Of a stretch of 64,000 nt of DNA, positions 33,652 through 44,025 are shown piece after piece. The position numbers and the translations under genes are program-made. This stretch comes from Spisula solida. Lineage: Eukaryota; Mollusca; Bivalvia; Venerida; Mactridae. The DNA is taken from NCBI GenBank assembly GCA_947247005.1, contig OX365946.1:5650453-5714452 (forward strand). The letters are read 5' to 3'. Position 1 is the stretch's first letter; each line of letters starts with the position of its first letter. Below the pieces are notes generated by a model, which worked only from the letters and a program-made list of their open reading frames with translations, searched no databases and was not told the DNA's origin.

Positions 33652-35017
33652 ATTGACCTTTCTGCCAATTTTGATTGACAGGTCGCGTTAGCCAATCAGA
33701 TTGCAGCATTTGGGCAACGATTTATCGCTTCCATCTTGTTAGACAACCTGGACATTAGACAAGCTAAAATCAATGTAAATTGTGCAATATTCAATTAAGC
33801 CTTATTTCATTAATATTTACCACATTTTTAACGTTCTGGTGTGTTTAAAAACTAGAGAACTTAAACTTTAATTTGGTAGCAATGTCATGAAAGTGAATTA
33901 ATTTATTAAATCCATAAGGCCTCAGAAGTAGTAGCTATATATGTATATTTTTCTCAAATATAGTCTGATTTAAAAGTTTAATATATCATTGATATTTATA
34001 TCAATATAATAATTACATCATGTTGTGAAACTGGAAAGCTTCTTCTTTAATTTGATATGAATGTTTTAAAAAATATATACTTTAAACCATAGATTCGTGA
34101 AATTATTTTATTATTTGATATAGAATAAGGACACATAACCCCCAAATAACGAGAATGTGTGTATTTCCCATCAAAAATGATTGTGAAGTGTTTTAATAAT
34201 ATTGAACATTATGTTGTTTTGGTCTATGTAATAGTTATATAGCGCTTTTCAGTTGATATCCTTGTGGTGCTAATTGCATTCAATCTCCAAAGCTTATAAA
34301 AAAATTAAAATATATGTACTGTAGGGTCCGGACAGCTATTGTAAATCATGATAGATCGATACATGTACCAATTTATTTCAAAGTATCTATAGGTCAGAGA
34401 CCTGTCGGATATAATTATACACATTACTACAAAACATTTATAGCAATTATGTATAAAACTAACTGACCCCATACTGTTCCCCTGTCCTGACGGAAATCGC
34501 TATGTGTCACATTGATTATTGACAATTAACAAGACACCGCGGTATATCACTGGTCCCCGACTGATGTCCGAGATACGAATCTAAACGAGATCATCAAAGT
34601 ATAATTATAACACATTGGAATTTTAACTAACTTATAATCTAGGGCTTATTTATTTCTTATGGTGCATATAAAATATGTGTAGCCCACATTATTGCACTTG
34701 ACCCGACAGTTTCAACGTTATGTTAGAAAACGATATTTATTTACTTGATAACGCGTGATTCAAAAAACCTTAAGTTAATTTTAGGTCTTCGATTAAAAAC
34801 CATCGATTTGATCGAGTTTTAAGTAGACACATTATTATGTTTCACAAAATTTTCAAAACATTGGCTAAAAGCGAAATATTTAACGGAATTGTATCAAGAG
34901 CATCACACGACATCTCCGTATTAGACGCCATTTTAATGAAAGCTTGTCTTGCGTAGCAACAACGAATACCCGTAACTATAGGGGGCGTGGCTACGAAGCG
35001 TCTGCAGAAAGGTCAAT
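33652..35017. mobile_element. 1.37-kb terminal-inverted-repeat element with TA duplication
   Basis: ATTGACCTTTCTGC at the left end is exactly inverted at the right end (GCAGAAAGGTCAAT), and TA flanks both (33650-33651, 35018-35019). TA duplication suggests Tc1/mariner-type mobilisation. The interior has no transposase ORF but has two degenerate repeats around ACTAGAGAACTTAAAC and ACTGGAAAGCTTCTTC, similar in style to 14820-15350. The paralogous region after 53275 lacks it. Confidence 0.65.
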
Positions 35018-35333
35018 TAAAATTGATAATGTTGTGATTATTGGTATTTGTTTCTGAGTGCCCAAACCTCAATAAGCTTCAATATTTTATTTATATCAGC
35101 TCTAACATCAACATAAATAGACAAAGTTGTTTTACCCGGTGAATGGACAGACAAAGTAACTGCGTATTTTAGATTTATGGAGCCCGTTACCGAAACATAA
35201 CGCTATCGAACGTTTTGCAAAGAAAAGTGCTACGTAGCGAACGCTCGCGGAAAGCATCATGCCACCCAACAAATTCGTTTACCTTATATATATATCAGAG
35301 ACCCTGCGTTAATGAACATTGTTTTGTTTTCAG

Positions 35334-35589
35334 AATAGCTTTGCTAAAGACAACACGAGAAAGAATGAAAGTTGACGGACTAAATAATTTGAAGTATGAG
35401 GTAATCAAACACGAACTGAAGCCACTGTACACTTGGATTTTGGTGAATGTAAATGAGACGGCTATTAAAACGTTTGGCCGAGAACAATTAATCGAAATAT
35501 ACGAAAAACTTGCGAAGAGCAATAACACCTTAAAGCGGAAGACTAAACCTCGGTCTCGAAAGGAAACAACAAGTGTGGCAGCTTTATGA
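35334..35589 (+). CDS. B4GALT-like: beta-1,4-galactosyltransferase, last exon with stop
   Basis: A strong acceptor (TTGTTTTGTTTTCAG) is followed by an exon whose first base completes the lysine codon left open at 3912. It then encodes IALLKTTRERMKVDGLNN and LKYEVIKHELKPLYTWILVN. In vertebrate B4GALT1 the corresponding segment has the pattern T-x-E-T-M-x-x-D-G-L-N-S-L-x-Y ending in P-L-Y-T, so the match is specific. The exon ends with a charged, lysine-rich tail (LKRKTKPRSRKE) and a TGA. Upstream bases in the same open frame (35215-35333) are intron. The intron before it is 31,421 bases and contains C1q gene 1 and the giant foldback element. The alternative, that this exon belongs to a different B4GALT copy, is possible in a duplicated locus, but phase and protein order fit one gene. 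Confidence 0.88.
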
Positions 35590-36600
35590 TTAATTCTATT
35601 TGTGTTCTTATTTAAAGCCGTGGTACATAGCAGCATTCCGGATACTCTGCGCTTGTCTCTACTGTATCACGATGTACAGCGAACATATTTACAACAAAAC
35701 ATTTTAAATCCTTTTTGTCATCGAATTGGCTCAAACATCCGAAAGTGTGATTAAATTGCGGCTGAAATTATCCCTCAATGTCGGACAATTACATGAAACA
35801 AATGGGATTTATTTTTTAAAAGCCATGTTTAACAATTGTAGTGTTTTGCTAGTTTTATCATGTAATAATGGGACTTGGAGATAATATCATGTTATAACGT
35901 TTTAGCCGATGCGATAAAAAAAAAGGATGGGAACTTTGTTGTAATTTGTTCAGATGCTCATAGTGTATCTTTTATAACTAACTCGTATTTCCGCAAGCAA
36001 TTGAAAATGTCACTGAAGTACAAGCCCATAGGAGAGATCACCGTATCCATATGCAAAATGCCAACCGGCAATCTATAAAAACCTGCCATTCACCAATAGC
36101 TAGTTGGTGGTATGAATATCTTTGTTTGCAAACATGATCTCTGCTATTCGGGCGTTATATGTAGTCACATAATCCGACAACCAAGCTAGCAGGACGGACA
36201 GTACATAGCGAATGACTTCAATTACAACGATGACAGTTTGAGTGACACGTTAAACAATTGTTCATGTGGAAAAAGGACACACCAGGTTCAGGTGTAATAC
36301 ACAGGTTTAACAGCTCCTGTAATTTTGAGTGTTTAAACTATTTTTAAGAGCTGCGTCAATCCTTAAATTCGAAATGCAGTAGTTTAAAAGTATTTGTGTG
36401 GATAACAGTAACTTTATTATGGAAAAAATAATTAAATAAAGGAGTTAAATGGAAATGTTTTAAACAGTTTATCAGTGAAAAAATCTGTGTGCAATCGGGC
36501 GTGAACCATATAGAATAGATGATCATCAATACACACTGTGACTATAACACAGATAAAGTGGATTAAAAAGACTGCTCTTACTGAACTGTGCTGTGTATAT
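35590..36600 (+). other. 3' flank of the galactosyltransferase gene; dispersed repeat at 36020-36135
   Basis: No clear AATAAA follows within 300 bases; ATTAAA occurs near 35753. Bases 36020-36135 recur, diverged, at 44800-44935 (GATATGCAAA-GTGCC-like, then ATTCACCAATAGC and AGCTGGTGG-like phrases). The ORF at 35875-36078 covers part of that repeat and I do not recognise it. Confidence 0.5.
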
Positions 36601-36679
36601 ATAAGGGATACACCCAGTGTTTGTTCATCTGGATTGATAGATATAGGCCTGAAGTTATAAAACGGACTTAGTAAAACAA

Positions 36680-37606
36680 ATGTCGACTACAAGGAGAGGA
36701 AGAAAAGAAGAGTCTGTTGGAAAAAGTGATGGGAAACAGACGAAAATTGACACTATGCTTTCACAAGCTAATAAGGAATCGAGTATACCAGATTTAATAA
36801 CAATAATGCAGTCTTTTGATGAAAAGCTGAGTACATTAGCTTCCAAAGAATATATAGACAATATGGCTAAGAAAATAGTTACTGAATCCTTTGTGCAGGA
36901 AAAACTGAAGATTCTAAAGGAAGAAATCGCAGACGAATTCAAAGCTGAATTGGAGAAAGTATATGTGCAATTCAAAAATATAAAAACTAAGTTGTGTGAA
37001 CAAGCCACTGAAATCATTGAATTGAAGAACTCCATGAGCGACTTAGAGACTAAGTGTGAAAAATAGGAAGAAGTTACAAACAAGTTAACAGAGAGAAACA
37101 ATGAACTGTCCGAGAGAGTAAGAGAAAAGGAGGCCAGGATTGCACTACAATCTAAGGAAATGAACGACTTGGAACAGTACACAAGACGTAACTCGATACG
37201 GTTATATGGTGTAGATGATAAAAACGCCGAGGAAACACCACTGGAGACGGCGACAGAGGTTATATCCGTTTTACACAAGGACCTACAAATAGATATTGAC
37301 GTAAAGGACATCGATATATGTCATAGAATGGGCCAGTTTCGTACAGACGGAAATCGTCCTATTATTTGTAAATTTGTTTCCCGCAACAACAAAATTCGTA
37401 CTCTAAAAGCAAGAAGAAAGCTGAAAGGTACACCAAGGGTCATCAGAGAAGATCTGACGTTAAAGAACGCCAAACTCCTCGAACAGGTGTCACGTAAAGA
37501 TGGAGTACAATCTGCACAGACTGATGAGGGTAGGGTCATTGCCCTATTGGATTCAGGGAAAACAGTGCGCGTGGATTTACACACAAACCTGAACAGTCTT
37601 AAATAA
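36680..37606 (+). pseudogene. L1-type ORF1 protein, one in-frame stop
   Basis: The frame is 308 codons from MSTTRRGRKEE to LNSLK, interrupted only by TAG at 37064-37066. Residues about 40-160 are coiled coil (trimerisation in L1 ORF1p). Then comes an RRM-like part beginning YTRRNSIRLYGV and a C-terminal domain with RPIICKFVSRNNK, the order of L1 ORF1 RNA-binding chaperones. With the stop read through, or as ancestral state, it would be full length; as it stands only a 128-residue coiled-coil fragment could be made. It is more intact than ORF2. Confidence 0.85.
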
Positions 37607-37699
37607 TATAACACTCGCGTTGTTTATTCAAGTGTTAAATATTTAGAGCTAGAAAAAAACTTTCGGCCAACATGGAATTACGGGAAGTTACAGACCTTG

Positions 37700-40060
37700 G
37701 TTTTCACATGAAGAACATTGTCTCCTACCAACATGAAATCATATTTATGTATAAATATTTCTCACCTTTGCCACAATAAGTAAACATTGCAATGAATAAG
37801 GAGCCATCTTTTTTTTTATAAGGTGCCATCTTTGCATAAGGTGCCATCTTTGAGTATTCATGTAACTTTTCACCTTTGCCACAATTTGTAAACATTGCCA
37901 TTAATAAGCCATCTTTTTATAAGGTGCCATCTTTGAGTATTTATGTAAGATTTCAGCTTTGTCTCAATTTGTAAACCTTGTCATTTATAAGGTGTTATCT
38001 TTGCAAAAGGTACCACCTTTGAGTATCCGTGTATTATTAATATTTGTCGCAATATGCGCTAAGGTGTTAGTTCTGTATATTTATGTAGCATTCATCTGTG
38101 TCACAATATGTAAACATTTTCATGTATAAGAATATTCATGTACATGTATTATATTCACCTTTGCCACAATATGTTAAGATTGTCATGCATTAGTTTCCAT
38201 CTTTTTTCAAGTAGCATTCCTCTGCAAAGGAGTATTATGTATAAGGTGCAATCTTTGAATATTCATGTAGCAGTCACCTTTGCCACAATATGTAAACATT
38301 GCAATGAACAAGGAGCCATCTTTTTTATAAGGTGCCATCTTTGCATAAGGTGCCACCTTTGAGTATTCATGTAGCATTTCAGCTTTGTCTCAATTTCTAA
38401 ACATTGTCATTTATAAGGTGTTATCTTTGCAAAAGGTACCACCTATGAGTATCCGTGTAGTATTAATATTTGTCGCAATATGCGCTAAGGTGTTAGTTCT
38501 GTATATTTATGTAGCATTCATCTGTGTCCCAATATGTAAACATTTTCTTGTATAAGGAATATTCATGTACATGTATTATATTCACCTTTGCCACAATATG
38601 TTAAGATTGTCATGCATTAGTTGCCATCTTTTTTCATGTAGCATTCCTCTGCAAAGGAGTATTATGTATAAGGTGCAATCTTTGAATATTCATGTAGCAG
38701 TCACCTTTGCCACAATATGTAAACATTGCAATGAACAAGGAGCCATCTTTTTTTTATAAGGTGCCATCTTTGCATAAGGTGCCACCTTTGAGTATTCATG
38801 TAGCATTTCAGCTTTGTCCCAATTTGTAAACATTGTCATTTATAAGGTGTTATCTTTGCAAAAGGTACCACCTTTGAGTATCCGTGTAGTATTAATATTT
38901 GTCGCAATATGCGCTAAGGTGTTAGTTCTGTATATTTATGTAACATTCATCTGTGTCCCAATATGTAAACATTTTCTTGTATAAGGAATATTCATGTACA
39001 TGTATTATATTCACCTTTGCCACAATATGTTAAGATTGTCATGCATTAGTTGCCATCTTTTTTCATGTAGCATTCCTCTGCAAAGGAGTAGTATGTATAA
39101 GGTGCAATCTTTGAATATTCATGTAGCAGTCACCTTTGCCACAATATGTAAACATTGCAATGAACAAGGAGCCATCTTTTTTTTTATAAGGTGTTATCTT
39201 TGCAAAAGGTACCACCTTTGAGTATCCGTGTAGTATTAATATTTGTCGCAATATGCGCTATGGTGTTAGTTTTGTATATTTATGTAGCATTCATCTGTGT
39301 CTCAATATGTAAACATTGTCATATATAAGGAATATTCATGTATTATTCACCTTTGCCACAATACGTTAAGATTGTCATGCATTAGTTACCATCTTTGCAA
39401 AAGATGCCATCTTTGAGTTTTCATGTAGCATTCATTTGCAAAAGCAGTACTATGTATAAGGTACCATCTTTGAATATTTAAGTAGCACTCACCTTTGCCA
39501 CAATATGTAAACATTGCCATGAATAAGGAGCCATCTTTGCATAAGGTGCCACCTTTGAGTATTCATGTAGCATTTCAGCTTTGTCTCAATTTGTAAACCT
39601 TGTCATTTATAAGGTGTTATCTTTGCAAAAGGTACCACCTTTGAGTATCCGTGTAGTATTAATATTTGTCGCAATATGCGCTAAGTTGTTAGTTTTGTAT
39701 ATTTATGTAGCATTCACCTGTGTCTCAATATGTAAACATTGTCATGTATAAGGAATATTCATGTATTATTCACCTTTGCCACAATATGTTAAGATTGTCA
39801 TGCATTAGTTGCCATCTTTGCAAAAGATGTCATCTTTGAGTTTTCATGTAGCATTCATAGATCTGTGTCTCAATATGTAAACAAGGTCATGCATAATGCG
39901 CCATCCTTGAATATTGGTACTCACCTTTGACTCAATATGTGATCAATATCTTTTATAAGGTGCAATCTTAGCACAAGTGGCCATCTCCGAATATTCATGT
40001 ACCTTTCATATTTGTTTTTAATGTGTAAATGTTTTTATGTATAAGGTGCCATTTTTGTTC
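37700..40060. repeat. higher-order satellite, about 428-bp units
   Basis: The same phrase (ACATGTATTATATTCACC) recurs at 38148, 38575 and 39000, giving units of about 427-429 bp. Each unit is built of diverged submonomers of 70-90 bp containing CACCTTTGCCACAATATG, TAAACATTG, ATAAGGTGCCATCTTTG and AGTATTCATGTAGCATT. Copies left and right of the core three are shorter or more diverged. Near-identical short ORFs at 38138, 38565 and 38994 are by-products. Confidence 0.9.
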
Positions 40061-40565
40061 AGATATGTAAACATTATCATGCCTAAGGTGCTCTCTTTGA
40101 TCATACATGTAGAATTAATCATTGTCTTATATGTAACAATATTTATGCATATGGTGCCAACTTTAAAAATTCATGTAACATTTACCTATTGCTAATAACC
40201 AAATACTTCTTGCCTCTGCATGATAAGCAAATATTAACATGTGTAGGTCCCATTCCGGAATATTCACGTAGCCTTTCTCTCATATTTAAACATTGAATAA
40301 ACTAAGTCTCAAATTATAACAAGTTTGGAGCCTCTGCACACTGTGCACAATTGGTATATGAATACGAATATGAGTTTGAATACGAAAGTACTGTTATCTA
40401 CACAATTCTTATTCAATATTTATTTATGGTTTCTTTCTGTCTTTTTCTGTCTTTTTCTCTTCGTAGCAACACACATCCCTATCAATTTTTATGTCAAAAT
40501 ACCAGACAGTTGTTAGGGTGCACGGCTGAATTGGGGGGTCATAAGATGTCAACAAGACTCTCATT

Positions 40566-43500
40566 TTGTTATTTTCACCTATGAGTGATAATAATCTTAG
40601 TATCGCATCAATGAATACCCAGGGGCTCGGGGACCACTCTAAGAGGCGTGACGTAATGAACTATCTAAAGAGACTTAATTTTAACATATACTGTATTCAG
40701 GACACTCACTTTGTAGATAAGGATATTCCTTATATCAGAAGTCAGTGGGGGTTTGAATGTCACTTCAGTAACTATAACTCTCAATCTAGGGGTGTAGCTA
40801 TTTTATTGAACAATAATTTTGACTATAATTTTTTAAAAATGGAAAAAGATGACAATGGCAACTTGCTAATATTACACTTTATAACTAATAATGTAACTAT
40901 GACATTGGTAAGCTTGTACGGTCCAAACAGAGACACACCTCAATTCTTTATTGATTTAAAGCAAAAACTAACAGAAATAGACAATCCACTAATTTTAGTT
41001 GGTGACTTCAATTTAGTTTTAGATCCGGATAAAGATTATTATAATTACTTACATATTAACAATCCTAGAGCTAGAACAGAAGTCTTGAATATTATGTCTG
41101 ATCTTGATTTGATAGACTGTTGGAGAGAAGAACATATAGAGGATGTTAAGTTTACATGGTTGAAAAAAAATCCTATTAAACAAGCCCGATTAGATTTCTT
41201 TCTGGTCTCTGACTCGCTATTCACAGACATAAAATCCACAAATATTAAACATGGATACAGATCAGATCACTCTTACAGTTTCGTTTAAAATAGGTAAATT
41301 TGAACGAGGAAGTTCATTTTGGAAATTCAACAATTCTTTACTTAAAGATATTGGATATGTACGGGCAACCAAAGAGCTTATGATAAGAATCAAAACTCAG
41401 TATGCCGCGGACCTTCAAACTAATAATAACCCAATAGAAAATATACCAAACAACGATATTCAGTTTTCAATTAGTGATCAACTTTTTTTCGAAACTCTAC
41501 TGATTGAAATAAGGGGCTATACTATTTCTTACTCTTCTTTCAAAAAGCGCCAGGAAAGGTCAAAACAAGACGAATTAATCAAAGAAAATGAAGTATTAGA
41601 GGGTGAAAACAATATTAATGATAGTAGGTTAAATGAAAAACGCATAGAATTAGAAAATTTAAGAAAAAAGTTGTTAGAAGGTAAAATGATACGATCACGA
41701 GCTAAATGGATTTCAGAAGGAGAAAAACCAAGCAATTATTTTTGCAACCTAGAAAATAGAAACTTTGTCTCTAAAATGATGAATAAACTATATTCAAAAG
41801 ACGGAACACTATTAACTGAACAAAAAGACATACTTCAAGAAACACAAGATCATTACAAATATATTTATGCAGAGAGAAAAGTAAAACAAGTAGATTTATT
41901 TGAATTACTGAATGCAAATAACGTTTAAAAATATCAGACACAGACCAAGAACTTTTAGAAAAAGATTTAACATATCAGGAAATGCTTACTAGTTTGAAAA
42001 ATATGTCAAATAATTCATCTCCAGGTAGCAGCGGCTTTACTTCATCTTTCTACACATTTTTCTGGAGTGATATCGGCCATTTTTTGGTTCGCTCTATCAA
42101 TGAAGGCTTTAGAACAGGTGAATTATCTATTACACAAAAATTAGGCGACATTACATGCATCCCTAAAGGGGATAAGGATAAATCATTTCTTAAAAACTGG
42201 CGTCCTATTTCCTTGCTAAACGTATCATATAAAATCGCCTCAGCATCTATTGCAGCCAGATTAAAAACTGTCTTAAAAAAGATAATTAGTGAAGACCAAA
42301 GTGGATTTTTGCCTGGTAGATTCATTGGCGATAATATCAGACTAATTTATGATGTAATGTATTATACAGAAAAACATAACATCCCGGGTATGATTTTATT
42401 AATTGATTTTGCAGCGGCCTTCGACTCTATTTCCTGGAATTTTATGTATCAAGCTTTGAAATTTTTCAACTTCGGTCCAAACCTAATTAATTGGATCAAG
42501 CTTTTTTATAATAATATAATGTCATGTGTTATAGTTAACGGTCATATGTCAGATTGGTTCAATATATCTCGTGGTTGTCGCCAAGGAGACCCCTTATCCC
42601 CGTACCTTTTTATTATATGTGCAGAAATTTTAGCTATTCTCCTCAAACAAAATAATAGCATAAGAGGTATAAATATAACTGAAATAGAATTTCTAGTATC
42701 GCAATATGCTGATGATACATCGTTATTTTTAGATGGATCAGAACAATCTCTTCGTCAAACTCTATTAGTGTTAAAATTCTATGCAGAAATTTCCGGACTG
42801 GCTGTTAATGTAGATAATAGTGAAAGAACACTATGTCTAGATGCAGGTTTAAGTTGGGAAAAAAACACCTTCAAAATACTAGGAGTAACTTTTTCTACCA
42901 ATTTAAATGAAACCTTAAAAATAAATTATGACAAAAAAATACAAGATATCAAAACGATGCTAGCAGCTTGGTCAAAACGATTACTCACACCAATAGGAAA
43001 AAATATTGTTATCCAATCCTTAGCCCTCGCCAAACTTAATCACTTAATAATAAGTTTACCGAATCCAGACGAAAAAACCATATTAGAAATTAAAAATATA
43101 TTTTTTAACTTTCTTTGGTCAAATGGTCCTGACAAAGTAAAAAGTTACAGTGATGGGGGATTGAGAGTTATGGACATAGAAAACTTTATGTATAGTTTAA
43201 AAATAACTTGGATTCGGCACATAGTATTAAGTGAATCAAAGTACAGTACATTAGTACAAAACATGTTCCCTTTTCTTAATAAGATTGCAAACTATGGTGG
43301 AGACTTCGTACAATCTAAAATACCAACAGTCAGAAACACTTTTTGGAAACATGTTTTTCAGGGTTACTCCATTATGACAAATAATGTTAAAGTAAACACA
43401 CTGAAAGATTTATCACTATCGCCATTATGGTATAATAAAATCTTCAAAATCGGAGGTAAAACCTTTTGCTATAACAAATTCTTAGAAAAAGGAATATTGT

Positions 43501-43574
43501 TAGTTAACGACCTTCTAAGCAATGATAATGACGGGAACTTTTACTCATTTGATTTTGTCAGAAATTGTATATAG
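40566..43574 (+). pseudogene. L1/Tx1-type ORF2: endonuclease plus reverse transcriptase, two frameshifts
   Basis: The first segment (40566-41288) is an apurinic-type endonuclease: SIASMNTQGLGDHSKRRD, QDTHF, SLYGPN, GDFNLVLDPD and a closing SDHS. A one-base shift near 41275 leads into 41251-41928 (linker, FERGSSFWKFNNSLL). A one-base shift near 41926 leads into 41982-43574, the reverse transcriptase. There WRPISLLNVSYKIASASIA, LIDFAAAFDSISW (motif A aspartate kept), GCRQGDPLSPYLF and SQYADDTSLFLDG (catalytic YADD at about 42700) are all present. It ends at RNCI without the C-terminal zinc-knuckle region usual for the family. It would copy LINE RNA at a nicked target; this copy cannot make a whole protein. 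Confidence 0.9.
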
Positions 43575-43889
43575 TGTCTAGCTGACACAAAGAGGTATTC
43601 ATTATGATCTATATTTCATCTGACATGCATATAATTTCGTCCCTTTGGCGATAAACATATATTCTGTTCGATTGTATTTCTGAATTAAAATCTTGAAAAA
43701 TCTCACAAATCTTTAGTTCTTACATTCAAAAGCAAATATCTAAACTGGAGGTTCTCTGGTGGTCAACAAAACTTTTCTCCCATTTGAAAGATCATTTTAT
43801 TACCAGAACTCATCGTCCTATATCTATTTATTATTTATGCATGAAATCTCTTTCAGTCATGTCATTTATTAGGTTGATATATTTGTTCT

Positions 43890-44025
43890 TGTTAATTGTT
43901 ATTAGTATCTTCTGTTATGACTGTAAATAATAATTAAATGTGTTCATGAGGCTCACATGGAAGTCTGGGTATACCCAACTGTGTTGCCTCCTTAAATAAA
44001 GTCTTAATTATTATTATTATTGTAG
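43890..44025 (+). mobile_element. LINE 3' UTR end and (ATT)n tail
   Basis: Contains AAATAAAGTCTTAATT followed by (ATT)n, and is shared with the solitary tail at 26500-26612. Confidence 0.75.

Larger units (their letters stand above)
36600..44025 (+). mobile_element. decayed L1/Tx1-like LINE with internal satellite
   Basis: Order: 5' region, ORF1 (36680-37606), a satellite array (37700-40060), ORF2 endonuclease and reverse transcriptase (40566-43574), and a 3' UTR ending GAGGCTCACATGGAAG, AAATAAAGTCTTAATT and (ATT)n at 44025. ORF2 lacks the C-terminal third, so there is an internal deletion near 43580-43740. Both ORFs are broken. The 5' limit is approximate, and I saw no certain target duplication. 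Confidence 0.85.

Noticed and set aside
38138..39221. Three near-identical ORFs MYMYYIHLCHNML in the satellite
   Set aside because: They repeat with the 428-bp satellite unit and have no recognisable protein feature.
37700..40060. CRISPR-like array
   Set aside because: The genome is eukaryotic and the units are long contiguous satellites without distinct spacers.
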